Shown in pieces: positions 37,351-47,603 of a stretch of 64,000 bases of DNA. Numbering within the stretch: the stretch's first letter is position 1; each line of letters starts with the position of its first letter. The DNA comes from Anticarsia gemmatalis (taxonomy: Eukaryota > Arthropoda > Insecta > Lepidoptera > Erebidae), in assembly GCF_050436995.1 (NCBI RefSeq), contig NC_134758.1, positions 10,168,001-10,232,000 on the forward strand, written 5' to 3'. Made by a program: the position numbers and the translations under genes. The notes below the pieces were generated by a model. The model saw only the letters and a list, made by a program, of their open reading frames with translations, did not search any database and was not told the origin of the DNA.

Positions 37351-37379
37351 ACACAGCGTACTAGTGACTCGATGTCACG

Positions 37380-37570
37380 GCCACTAAGTGCGGTTCAAGT
37401 TTAACTCGTAAGCCATTACCGTGCCACTTGCCAAGTGGAGTGTAACGCCGAAATTAACTTAAACCATAACAGTGCCTTACTTGATCTTGTTTTAACTTGT
37501 TTGTCACAGTTACAAAAGTTATGGTTTAACTTGACAGTTTGAGTTGGTTTTCCGGGTTAAGTACTTGTGG
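37380..37570. repeat. Inverted-repeat element fragment
   Basis: AACTTAAACCATAAC (37457-37471) is inverted as GTTATGGTTTAACTT (37519-37533), with SINE-like GTGCGGTTCAAG and CACTTGCCAAGTGG pieces to the left. Class uncertain. Confidence 0.4.
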
Positions 37571-37904
37571 TACACTGTACCACAGGTTTACAGAAACTGT
37601 CTCAGATTTTTTTTTAAGTATTGTTTTCCAGATATAAACGGATTTGTTAAAGCTCTATGTATTTTAAAACGATATCTTTAATTGATATTGTAATATCACA
37701 TGAACCCACATTTTTGTTATAGTTCATATTTTGACTTATTAGCTGAATCTGCATACATATTATACCTACAGTGTTGTATTGCCACTCAAAAAACAGACAT
37801 TTTGGGCATGACTTAAGGTTAACGATCCTACCATAGGCATTAAAATAAAAAAACATTTAAACAAGGAAGTGATGAAAATTACAAAAGAACTGTTATTAAA
37901 TAGA

Positions 37905-38110
37905 AACCTTTTTTTTCGTCAGGAAAATGCATTACTGCATGTCCCGCTCCAGGGAGGTAGCGGGGGTCTGTCGGGCTCTCCCGCCGGCTAGGCGTTCCGG
38001 CTTTTAAATTGGGGCAAACCGACTAAAAACCTGACGGTGTTCCTTCAACAGTTACCATAAAGTGGCCAGGACGCGATACCTCCAATTGGATACTCCGCGT
38101 CCCATGAAAC
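37905..38110. repeat. GC-rich lepidopteran repeat, probable LINE 3' part
   Basis: GCGGGGGTCTGTCGGGCTCTCCCGCCGG and GGGGCAAACCGACTAAAAACCTGACGG followed by TGTTCCTTCAACAG differ sharply in composition from the flanks and have no coding frame. The family resemblance rests on memory of common lepidopteran repeats, so class is uncertain. Confidence 0.45.
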
Positions 38111-38339
38111 CTGCCCTTTGAACTAACATCCTAACGAATAAAGGCATTCAAAAGCCAGTACCTACTAGAGAAAGTTAAATCAACTGATTACGACATCCAA
38201 ATGTCACTTTCATCTATATCAATCTACCCGACCACCCACACACAACATTTATACGTAATAAAATAACAAAGAGTTGAAATAATTAAACAACAATACCAAA
38301 AAGAAAATCTAAAGTGAACCTCCCACGGAGCTGTCAGAA

Positions 38340-38405
38340 ATGTCAGTTTGACAACTCAAGCGCATATGTCATGACGTCACTAGTGACGTTTGATTAGTGA
38401 CGTCT
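38340..38405. promoter_or_regulatory. Cluster of three CRE/ATF sites
   Basis: A perfect TGACGTCA at 38372-38379 is followed by TGACGT at 38384-38389 and again at 38398-38403, all within 32 bp. The cluster lies about 400 bp beyond the 3' end of the cysteine-rich gene. It may be a CREB/ATF-bound enhancer. Function is inferred from motifs only. Confidence 0.35.
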
Positions 38406-38818
38406 AAATTGTAGTGGACAAGAGAAAAGTATTGTTTGTTTATAAAATTATTAAGTACTTAAATCAATGTTAGATCATTTAAAGTATATAATTAGGTATT
38501 TGAACCGGTGATAGAGAATTTTGTTCTGATTATGGAATAAAAATATTCCTGAGTCTTAAATATCGGATAATGAAATCTTGTTCTTACAATAATTTGGGAC
38601 ATCAGCATTTTTATACATTCTTCTGCGCTTTTAAATACTTGTAATCGGGCCATCGAGACAGATTTACAATTTTCAGCCAGTTTTCTTACATACTTAAGCA
38701 ACGCCTTTACTGTCTAGTGGACAGACTTTATAGGTACTCGTTTATGTAGTTTTTTGTAGTTGTATGGTAATAAATTATATAAGTTGATAATAAAACACAA
38801 CAATTTCCCATAATAACG

Positions 38819-38824
38819 TTTATT
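38819..38824 (-). terminator. Polyadenylation signal AATAAA of the cysteine-rich gene
   Basis: TTTATT on the plus strand reads AATAAA on the gene strand, about 170 nt after the stop codon. It is followed by a TG-rich stretch (TTGTTGTGTTTTA) of the kind found downstream of cleavage sites. The transcript probably ends near 38800. Confidence 0.6.
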
Positions 38825-38991
38825 GATTAGAATAAAAACCAATTGATTAGAATAAAAAACAATAATAAAGTAAAAAATACAATAAGAAAAAGCAAAATAC
38901 CCAAAAGATTACACGATTAATATATTGTAGTAAGTATAAAAAAAACATCATAGTATACAATTATGCATGTTTGTATGTCATCATTTGCTCT

Positions 38992-40617
38992 TTAGACGCA
39001 GTCACAATCCTCACAAACGACAATATCACCTTTTTCATTCTTGCATACGCAGATGCAAGACTTTCCATCAGTAGCAAAACATTCACAGTCAGTCTTATCG
39101 CAATTCTCACATTGACAATCATCACACTTGCAAGACTTAGTACACTTACAATAATCGCAACGCACAATCTTGCCTTGCTTATTCTTGCATACGCAAATGC
39201 AAGACTTGCCATCTGTTAAAATGCAAACGCAGTTCGTCTTATCACACTTGCAGCCAGTGCAAGCGTTAGACTTGACACACTTGCAGTCATCACAACGTAC
39301 TATCTTGCCTTGCTCATTCTTGCATACGCAGATGCAAGACTTACCATCTGTAGCAAGACACACGCAATTGGTTTTGTCGCAGTTGTCACATTGACAATCA
39401 TCACACTTGCAAGACTTAGTGCACTTGCAGTCATCGCAACGAACAATCTTGCCTTGCTCATTCTTGCATACGCAAATGCAAGACTTGCCATGAGTTAAAA
39501 TGCAAACACAATTAGCCGTATCACACTTGCAGTCCGAGCTGTCGTTAGATTTGACACACTTGCAGTCATCACAGCGGACAATCTTGCCTTGCTCATTCTT
39601 GCATACGCAAATGCAAGACTTCCCATCAGTAGCTAGACATACGCAGTTAGCTTTATCACAGTTGTCACATTGACAATCATCACACTTGCAAGACTTAGTG
39701 CACTTGCAGTCATCGCAACGAACAATCTTGCCACCTTCTTTCTCGCATACGCAGATGCAAGACTTACCATCAGTCAAAATGCAAAAGCAGTTAGCCTTAT
39801 CACACTTGCAGTCAGTGCAAGCGTTAGACTTGTCACACTTGCAGTTATCACAGCGTATAATCTTGCCGTCTTCGTTCATGCATACACAGATGCAAGACTT
39901 ACCATCAGTGGCAATGCAAGAACAATCAGACGTATCACAACTTTCACACTTGCATTCATCACACTCGCAAGACTCAGTACATTGACAGTCATCGCAACGT
40001 ACAATCTTGCCATCTTTCTTGCATACACAGATGCAAGGTTTCCCATCAGTCAAGACACAAATGCATCCAGCTTGGTCAGCCTTGGCTGCTTTTTCTTTAG
40101 GACTGCAAGTGCAATCTTCACAGACTTTGATATTTCCTTTACAATCGCAGCAAACGCAAATGCATTTCGCGCCTTCGCTTGAAACGCAGACACAGGTCTT
40201 GTCGCAAATTCCAGCTTCATTGCACTTGCAAAGAACTATTTTCCCATCCTTCTTGCATACACAAATGCTATCCTTTCCATTAGTAGGAATGCAGACGCAC
40301 CCATTCTTGTCGCATTTCTTGAACTCCTTCTTGCATTCTTCGGCGTTGATGCAAGCACAGTCATCGCAAGTCTTGATTCCTTCGTCATCGCAGACGCAAA
40401 GGCAAGATTTCCCATCAGCAGGAATGCAAATGCAAGAGGAATCAACGCATTTCCACTCGTTTTCGTCAGTTTTAATAGGCTTGCAGTCTTGGCAAGGAAC
40501 TATTTTTCCTTCTGCGTTCTTGCTCACGCAGATGAAAAGCTTGCCTGCAGTTGGTATGCAGATGCACTCAGTCATGGCACAGACGGTCTTCTTCATTGAT
40601 ACTTTGCAGCAAGGCAT
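38992..40617 (-). CDS. Giant cysteine-rich repeat protein, metallothionein-like (541 aa)
   Basis: The reading frame is complete, from ATG (context CAACATG) to TAA, with no signal peptide or membrane segment. By hand count about 128 of 541 residues are Cys (about 24%). Aromatic residues are nearly absent (1 Trp, 1 Tyr, 4 Phe) and there is 1 His. The protein is twelve repeats of the pattern C-x4-C-x-C-x7-C-x-C-x-C-x9-C-x2-C-x-C, with the recurring core TDGKSCICVCKN then GKIVRCDDCKC. Units 1-5 are divergent. From unit 6 on, B-type (45 aa, 10-11 Cys) and A-type (48 aa, 13 Cys, extra KSCKCDDCQC) units alternate, giving a 93-aa dimer repeated as units 7-8, 9-10 and 11-12. CxC/CxxC spacing, cytosolic character and the scarcity of aromatics are metallothionein traits, so thiolate binding of Zn, Cd or Cu is the likeliest role. 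That is inferred from composition, and the promoter agrees with it. I do not recognise a named orthologue. Alternatives are a disulfide-linked structural protein or another Cys-rich repeat family. The coding region is a single exon. Confidence 0.93.
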   Translation of the reverse strand: MPCCKVSMKKTVCAMTECICIPTAGKLFICVSKNAEGKIVPCQDCKPIKTDENEWKCVDSSCICIPADGKSCLCVCDDEGIKTCDDCACINAEECKKEFKKCDKNGCVCIPTNGKDSICVCKKDGKIVLCKCNEAGICDKTCVCVSSEGAKCICVCCDCKGNIKVCEDCTCSPKEKAAKADQAGCICVLTDGKPCICVCKKDGKIVRCDDCQCTESCECDECKCESCDTSDCSCIATDGKSCICVCMNEDGKIIRCDNCKCDKSNACTDCKCDKANCFCILTDGKSCICVCEKEGGKIVRCDDCKCTKSCKCDDCQCDNCDKANCVCLATDGKSCICVCKNEQGKIVRCDDCKCVKSNDSSDCKCDTANCVCILTHGKSCICVCKNEQGKIVRCDDCKCTKSCKCDDCQCDNCDKTNCVCLATDGKSCICVCKNEQGKIVRCDDCKCVKSNACTGCKCDKTNCVCILTDGKSCICVCKNKQGKIVRCDYCKCTKSCKCDDCQCENCDKTDCECFATDGKSCICVCKNEKGDIVVCEDCDCV

Positions 40618-40636
40618 GTTGGCTTCTTCTTTTTAT

Positions 40637-41465
40637 CTGGAAAGAAAGAAAAGGGACTATTAATATCATAATCTTTTACTATTTTGAACACAATTTAAGT
40701 GTGCCAGCGGCCAAAAATATGTACGTATTTTCAAATTTATATTATTAAGTACTAACTTTAAGGTTTATGATCTCAGACTATTGACATAGTTATTAGGTTT
40801 ATTATTGTTATGCGTTTCACTGAATGATCAAAGCAAAGTTCGGTTGTATTACGATTAGCAAAACTAATATTATATGACGAAACGCAGAGGCAATTGCGTT
40901 CACTAGTCTGTAAATGATTAGAGTCTAGGTGGTCTTAAAATAGATCAAACAAAAGATTAACTGGTCGTGTTGATTACTTGCAGTCGTAAAAGGCTGTTAT
41001 CTATTTATAAACATGAATGGTTATATACATGATTATATACATGGTATAGTATATACATGGTTAATTGATCTAAATATAATGGAAACATTAGATACGTATC
41101 TATTTCTAAGATTTCAATAAAGTAGAGCTAGTTTTTTCTTAGAATATTTGAAAGATAGATTTAAAGTTTCAATTTCCAGTAATAACATTGGGCTTGGTGT
41201 TTTAAAGTATAAAAGCACTCGTAAAAATAAAAACATCTCTTCTTTGTTTTGTATAAATGTAGTAATGAAATGACTCCATATTGACATAAATGGATTGTCA
41301 CTACACACAGCAAAATCATTGGGAAAACAATCTAACAAATATTGGAAATATCCACACCTTACTAAACACTTAATACTCTTAATTATCCAATCGAAAATTT
41401 CAAAAAAACATTGAGTAACTAAGTAAATTACTAAAAAACTAACTAATTCAAAACCAATAACTCAC
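40637..41465 (-). other. 5' UTR intron of the cysteine-rich gene (829 bp)
   Basis: The donor GTGAGT is at 41465-41460. The acceptor is a 15-base pyrimidine-rich tract ending TTTCTTTCCAG at 40637. A branch-point-like ATTAAT lies about 25 nt upstream of the acceptor on the minus strand. Exon 2 starts at 40636, 19 nt before the ATG. Short frames inside the intron (for example 41114-41338) show no coding character. Confidence 0.75.
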
Positions 41466-41539
41466 CTTTCAACTTCAAAACACAACAAAACAATTATTGT
41501 TTTTAAACAACCGATTGTTATCAACGTAGGAAATAGACT
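41466..41539 (-). other. Non-coding exon 1 of the cysteine-rich gene
   Basis: This exon was inferred from signals read on the minus strand. The start is the A of an arthropod initiator TCAGT (41537-41541), 31 bp downstream of a TATA box. The end is a consensus donor GAAAG|GTGAGT with GT at 41465-41464. The exon is 74 nt long and contains no ATG, so the 5' UTR (74 + 19 nt) is free of upstream start codons. It has not been confirmed by RNA. Confidence 0.75.
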
Positions 41540-41651
41540 GATAACACGGCTGTACTCTCACTGGTATATATGTATATGTACTAGAATGAGTGTCGAGCGC
41601 AAACTGATAACAGTAGTGTCGTTTGCAAAGTACCGAGTGCATAATGACTCA
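41537..41651 (-). promoter_or_regulatory. Core and proximal promoter with MRE, AP-1 and GATA sites
   Basis: TATATA lies at 41565-41570 and the initiator TCAGT at 41537-41541, with TATA-box-to-start spacing of about 31 bp. Two matches to the metal-response core TGCRCNC read on the gene strand: TGCGCTC at 41595-41601 (about -60) and TGCACTC at 41635-41641 (about -100). A perfect palindromic AP-1 site TGACTCA is at 41645-41651. TGATAA (WGATAR, GATA-factor type) is at 41605-41610 and at the start site, 41539-41544. MTF-1 binding to MREs is established for animal metallothionein promoters. The inference is metal and stress induction, possibly in gut or fat body. Confidence 0.7.
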
Positions 41652-43884
41652 TAGTGCCGTGTGTATGTTGTTCTAGAAGTAAAAACTTCTAGGAAATTGA
41701 AGGGCTTGTGGGGTGATGAAATTTTGTGTATGATTAAGTTGTTTTTATGGGGGTAGGTTTTGGTTTTGTATTGGTTTTAGTGAGGGGTTGTTTTCGTGTG
41801 GTTTAGGTAACCACACATAGTGTTTTGAGCGTAGTTATAAAAGTGGTTTTTGCTGGAAAGTCTGAATAATTTTGAATGTTATTGAAGTTTAGAGTAATTA
41901 TAACGGGATAAAAGTCAGAATTACTTATTAACATCACTGTTTAGGATATAATGAAGAATATTGAGATTGAAATTAATTGAAAATTGTTTAGGACATAATA
42001 ATGTATAGTAAAAATAGCGACAAAAAAGAATCTCCTACTTTTCCTAAGTCGGTTAATCAAATATATCAATTTGATCATCAATAGAACCAGTATTGTAATA
42101 TTAAGATATTGAGTGTTACCTACCTCCTTAATAAACTACCTACCATTAAACCTTCATACAAGTCTATAGAAACACATCTTAATCAAACTAATACCTTACA
42201 TTTTAAAATGACCAGCCCACATAAAGAAACTAAATAACACTCGACCGGAAACTTTGAACAAACAAAATAAGCCTTGGACCATTTACCGAAAAGGCTCTAC
42301 CTTTTCGTCATAGTATATTGCGAATATATAACACTAATGTGTAGATACGAGTTCGTTCACGTGATATTTTCGTGGTCTTTTTGCTATTATTTTTGATAAA
42401 AAGTATCCTAATTTAACTGACAAGCGCGAAAGGTGCGAAATGTGAAAGTTTGTTCAGTACTTTAAGAGTATTTTTTTTAAAGTGTACCTTTGTTGATTTC
42501 GGTCTTTAAAAATATGCATGTCAGATTTCATCGATATCGTTCATATTTCAATGGTTTACCGCACGGCAAATCACTAAACTAAGCATACCGGACACTCAAA
42601 CTTTCGAATTTATAATATTAAAATAAAATGGATACCTAATATAATCTCTAATCTATAAGATGTTTGCAAATCGGTTCAGCAGTTTCATAGATAACATTCA
42701 ACAAACAACCTTACATTATTTCTTTGTAATATTAGTAAATATTTCGCAGTCCGCGTGGGCGATGAACCAACTCACCTTGAAGTCTAAATATGGTGGAAGT
42801 GACAGTAAATGTGTTCGATTATTACGAATATATTCGGTCATTGGGCTGATTACATACAAATGTATATTTAAATTATAATCTTAAGTACTTTCGTTAAGTT
42901 TTATTCTATTAGTTGTATCTGAGGCCCATGCCAAATCATGCCATGTCATATAAGAGTAGTATGTTAGTAACTGCAAACTAACGTGAGCCACCCAAAGACT
43001 GATTTAGCATTTTATTGTATAGACAACACTGAACTCAGTCTTTTAAAGTGACCTGCGATATTCAGTGACTATCAGCTCAAATAATAGATACTCGGTAGGC
43101 GAAGTTAAGCTATAGCTTGCGTCCTCTAGGATTGGCTTAACTTTCTGATCCTGTTAATTTTACCTTCGAAACAAGTTCAATTACTACTGAGTTTTTCTAC
43201 AATTAGGTTGATCCCAATTGTTCAGTTCAATCCCAGTTGCTTTTTAGACAGAAAATTAAGTGAAACTGGTTAAAAATAGAAGCATACTAATTTATGACTA
43301 AAAACAAAAACAAATTTGTACTTTTTACACAAGCCACTTCTTTAGTATTTCGATATTTCTAAACTCTAAATCAAAGACATGTTTAAAAACTTAACCAAGA
43401 AATGACATCACAAAAACTATGATCGTCACAGTAAAATAATCAAACGTGAATACATTTTCTAAACATTACATCATCATCAAATATTTGCATCATCATTCTG
43501 ATTTAACTAACTACTCAAGTTTTCTTTCTTAAATAACAACTATATCTAAGACTGTATGTATGGATGTGAATGACGCAAGGAAAGTTTGTAGGGATCGTAC
43601 AAAGTAGTGTTATGTCTCTGCTTAGTGTCTATCCCTAGATAAAAAGGTGTGACAATAAACACTGCCTGTTTAAAAGACTATAAATAATAAGTAAAATTTG
43701 ACTTCGTCCACGGATCTTCAATAAGTAAGTAGGTATAATGAGTTATGAAAAATATCAAGATTTTATACGATCACACCTAAGATTTGTTTAAAGTAAAAGA
43801 CAGCGAAAAAGAGAAATTAGACATTACAGAGAAAGTCCAGCGATACTGCAATTTATTTGCATTGTAAAAGTATGACGCAATTCC
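41652..43884. other. Upstream region of the cysteine-rich gene
   Basis: It has an inverted TTCTAGAAGT/AACTTCTAGGAA (41671-41694) that weakly resembles a heat-shock element. No coding frame, and no further TGCRCNC match within about 500 bp of the start. From 42000 on I see nothing recognisable. Confidence 0.45.
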
Positions 43885-43910
43885 TTCCTACATGCGCATG
43901 CGCATTGCAT
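43885..43910. promoter_or_regulatory. NRF1/Erect-wing-type palindrome
   Basis: TGCGCATGCGCA at 43893-43904 is a perfect match to the palindromic NRF1 site, which is bound in flies by Erect wing. It is the same 12-mer found in the tandem repeats at 62.2 and 62.5 kb. Confidence 0.35.
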
Positions 43911-43959
43911 CCTTTTAGCTAAGTTCTATAGTCTGACCACTTGTTTGAGTGCCTTATTG

Positions 43960-44690
43960 TACGATCTACCTTCTTTTCCTGAGCCTGATTGAGTGTCTCA
44001 CTGCTGAACAAAAGCAACCCTCCCTTTCCTCCTAAATGAATCTGTCGGTGGCAATCTCCGACCAGTCAGAGTTGGACAATCTACCCAAACTGCAATAATA
44101 TTAATTAGCACAGTCGTTCTACGTATTTCCAAATTTAAGTAGCTGTATCTAACAGGCTACCTTCACTGTCATCAAACGTACGGGTCTCTGATGTTCTAAA
44201 TTCTCACTTTTGTATACCAGACGCGAATCTTGCATACAAGACTCTCTACTAAGTTGTTGGACCATATGAAAGTGTTTGCAAAGCTGTTAGATTTTTCTTT
44301 TACCAGACGTTTTGACGCAATGGTGTAATGATGTAATATTATGAGTGGATTATGGTAATTTTAGTTATGGTATTGGGCTTGTGCAACTTTTTATTTCGAG
44401 AGTGATTAGCGACTTTAAAATAAGCATATTTTAGTTTATCAGGTTTTACCGAATTTCCTTCAATCAATGTAGGAAATCATATTTAAATATCTATTTATAG
44501 ACTAACATACACACACGGGACCCTACAACTAAATAAAAGTAAAATCCTCTAAATGAGTCACACCAGCACATCAAAATATGACTATTAAACATACTGCATT
44601 TAATTTGTGTACTTATGCTAATAATAATAGTTTTTGTTTTATCAAAATCGGATCAAAATTACCGAAGTTACAGCGTTATAAAGATTCACT
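43960..44690. other. Weak SINE relic, otherwise no gene
   Basis: GTGTCTCACTGCTGAACAAAAGCAACCCTCC (43991-44021) may be a heavily decayed inverted SINE tail. The rest is featureless. Confidence 0.4.
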
Positions 44691-44694
44691 GCTT

Positions 44695-44919
44695 TTTTAA
44701 ATTTGCGTTGCTTCGCGCGCTATGCGCTGACGTCACGACGCAACAGACACGCTTGTTCGACTGCGGGCGATGCGGAGTTTTGATTTGAAAAGTGATTTGC
44801 ATTTAATATTTAAAGAGTCTGTGTATGTGTATGTGTTATAAATTTAATCATCGTGTTTTTTGTAAAATAAGATATCCTCGATCTCGATCGCCACGCACAC
44901 AATCATCAACTAGACCCAG
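44695..44919 (+). promoter_or_regulatory. CpG/CRE promoter with candidate alternative first exon
   Basis: CpG-rich DNA (44700-44775) contains a perfect CRE TGACGTCA at 44728-44735. It is followed by a short AT-richer leader ending in a good donor, GACCCAG|GTAAAG, at 44919/44920. The layout parallels the 5.7-kb first exon. It lies 3 kb upstream of, and diverges from, the start of the cysteine-rich gene. No long frame is present. The exact start is not clear. Confidence 0.42.
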
Positions 44920-45234
44920 GTAAAGAAAGTTGAACTCGTATACTACTAATAATATTTTTGTGTGTAGTTAACAATAAAATTGAAAGTTTGTTAGAACTGG
45001 CATTACAAATAATGAGTGTTACGTACCTACCAAGTGTAAATTTGGAAAACATAGTTTAAAAATAATATTATAAAGAAAAAAGTTGTCACCCCTGCCTCTG
45101 ACTTTAGTCAGGTTGATGGCTATCATATGAACGCATGAATCTACTCTGTAGATAGGTAGTCTTATATGATTGGGTGTGTAATGAGAACTTTTAAACTAAC
45201 ATTTTAATTTTGATATTATTAGATTTAATAAACA

Positions 45235-45310
45235 TGGGTTCTTTTTTCAAAACAAAAAACCAACGCCAACTCAACCGCCGCGCTCGGCTCGCCGCCGCCT
45301 GTGAGGTCAT
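45235..45310. promoter_or_regulatory. Short CpG-rich patch
   Basis: A run of CCGCCG/CGCTCG/CGCCGCC at about 45270-45300 stands out against AT-rich flanks. It may belong to the same regulatory island as 44695-44919 and 45640-45760. No coding frame. Confidence 0.25.
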
Positions 45311-45639
45311 TGAACTGCTTATTAAATAGTATCAACTGTTAGGTAGAAGTTCATTGCTAGGTATGTATGAACATGATATGGCATCTTGATCTTGAGGAAG
45401 TGTTCAAAAGGCAATAAACTTCTATTTAACATTTGCGCTTGACAGTATCAGAACCGGGCTTTAAGTTTTAGATTAGGTGTCTTTTACAAAAATATAAAAC
45501 AGTTTACATGGTACAGAAAAAAACTATTTTTGGGGTGTTTTTTCACTGGAGTTAGTACACATAGGAACAATACAATATTTTCTAACCATTTTGTTTGTCC
45601 ACTATAAGCAAAACAAATTATTTAAAGCGAAACCGCGAG

Positions 45640-45760
45640 AGCGCAACGAGCCTATGTAGGTATCGGCAAGTACTAACGAAATAGCAGTGTCACGAGATGA
45701 CGTCACACGTCCGTGCGGCCGCTTCGCCGGAGTTTGGCGCGAGGGCCATACTTTGACGTT
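45640..45760. promoter_or_regulatory. CpG-rich island with CRE
   Basis: A perfect TGACGTCA at 45698-45705 sits in CpG-rich sequence with GCGGCCGC-like content (45714-45722). It is a candidate enhancer or promoter. The 62-aa open frame across it (from 45687) has no recognisable features and is not called as a gene. Confidence 0.35.
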
Positions 45761-47036
45761 TAATATCTCGGTCATTTTTGAAGATACGAAAAAAATAAAA
45801 ACAGATTTTTTATCCTTGAAGTACCTAGTTTTTAAATATGCTCATAACAAAAATCATTGGTGTGACTCATTGTAGTTTTCCGCACATAAAAAAGTAGTTT
45901 AATAACAATTTTACAAATTTTCCATGCAATTTCAATTGGAGTAATTAAATAAACACTTAAAATCTAAACCGGTTAAGAATCAAATTGCATACTCATAATT
46001 ATCCGTATAGATTCAAAAGATTAGTCACCCATCTTTAAAAATAAAACAGCGGAATAGAAAATACTTTCCTTCCCCATTTCTTTTTTTACTTCCGTACGTG
46101 ACATTCTAGGAAACGTCTAGATTCTTAGCCTATACACTACCTAGTATAATTATAAGTCTTTATCTTCAATGGTTTAGCCGACAAACACATTACTATAAGG
46201 AAATACTGCGTGGAAAGACTTATATGGTTTGAAATGGTTTTCTAGATATGTAAGTAAAGAGGAGCGTAGAGATTTGTATAGGAAAAACGGCGTCTTTTAA
46301 CAAGACTAGTGTATTTCTTTGACTTGGCTGTTTCGATTCATGGCTTTGGTTAACTTCTATAGTATCAAAGTTATTCTGGGAGATAGAAGATGACGTGTAA
46401 ACGGTTAAGGGGACCGCTCATTAATGCTTATTTAAAAAAAAATACATCGACTTTAATAAACCCCGAGAACTAATATAGCGCTAACCAGTCTCTTTTTCAT
46501 AAACTATATCAAATATTTTATTGTAGTATCATGTTCATGATTTCAAAATTAACATTTTACATAGAAAGTTAAAGTTAAATAATTCAAGTTTGCAGATTGT
46601 AACTGGTCAAGTTTAACAGAATTTTCCAACAAGAATATTAATGTTTTTCATAAGAAGACCCAGTAGTATAAATATAATGTCTTTGACATTGAAATAACTA
46701 CCTTAACCAACAATCCATCAAAACGAATGAGACAATACAATCAATATTGATCTTGACACACAGTATGTATCATCTGATGACGTCATTTATGTAAATCGCA
46801 ACAATAGTCAACTGTGAACCATAATTAGTAGCGCGACCTTCCAGTAGAGCCTTCAACAGCCTTGTTGGGTGACGTTCATTCATGAGTGTAGGCATTTTAG
46901 TGATATTTTAGTATTTAGTACATGTTAGACTAGAACATTATGTCACAGTTATTGTATTGTTATATGTAGGAATGTATTCAATATAATTTAAACTTGTTTA
47001 TCAAAACTTTATCCTTTTTTCAAAGGGATAAATAAA
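45761..47036. other. No gene seen
   Basis: AT-rich. Perfect CRE TGACGTCA at 46778-46785. No exon-like structure. Confidence 0.5.
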
Positions 47037-47230
47037 TTTTACCCGTTAACGTCCCACTGCTGGGTAAAGGTCTCCTCCCTACCTAATGAGGTAGAGGTTA
47101 GGCCTTGAGTCCACCACGCGGGCCAGTGCGGGTTAAGGACTTTGCATACCTTCAAGAACTGTTGTAGAGAACTCTCGGGCATGCAAGATCGCATCACGAT
47201 TTCCTTCACCATTGAAACAAGTGATAACAT
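47037..47230 (-). repeat. SINE 3' half, inverted, well preserved
   Basis: Read on the minus strand: GTGAAGGAAATCGTGATGCG, GCATGCCCGAGAGTTCTC, TATGCAAAGTCCTTAACCCG, GGTGGACTCAAGGCC and CCCAGCAGTGGGACG. This copy ends about 70 bp before the acceptor tract at 47311. Confidence 0.75.
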
Positions 47231-47327
47231 ATTTTTTTACATATTATAGGAACCTATGAACTTAGCTAGTATAGATCTATTCTATACATAAAATCCTTAC
47301 TAATGTGTTATTTTTCCTTTGTTACAG

Positions 47328-47367
47328 GTAATTTTCAGTACAGTTCATTCAGTTTATCGTCAAATTG
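47328..47367 (+). other. Candidate recursive-splice (ratchet) micro-exon 2, 40 nt
   Basis: A strong acceptor precedes it: a branch-point match TACTAAT at 47299-47305, then TTTTTCCTTTGTTACAG ending at 47327. It is fused to GTAATTTTC, which can act as a regenerated donor. A second donor, AAATTG|GTAAGC, follows at 47368. It shares this organisation with the site at 20643, 26.7 kb upstream on the same strand. Confidence 0.45.
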
Positions 47368-47603
47368 GTAAGCAAAAAATAACACATGATTCTTAGCCTT
47401 AAGGATCTCGAGAAAATCTTCAGCTGAATGTTTTAATTGCGTCGAAAATTGAAAAGGCTCTATACCCGAATCATACGGACTTAAATAGTTACAAGCATGA
47501 AAAATATAAGTTCTATGTAGGTACGTTGGACAGTCAGTGAGACTTCATTATCCAGTAAATTCCCAAAAACTAAGTATGCTTACCTTAATACAGTATCTGC
47601 ATA

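Noticed and set aside
40007..40663. Plus-strand open frame of 218 aa (and others of 170, 99, 82 and 74 aa) over the cysteine-rich gene
   Set aside because: These are antisense shadows. The repeat length is a multiple of three and Cys codons read as Ala/Thr/Ser-type codons on the other strand, so stops are avoided. There is no start context, splice or poly(A) support on that strand.
41671..41694. Heat-shock element near the cysteine-rich promoter
   Set aside because: Only two adjacent GAA/TTC modules are in correct register. A functional element normally needs three or more.
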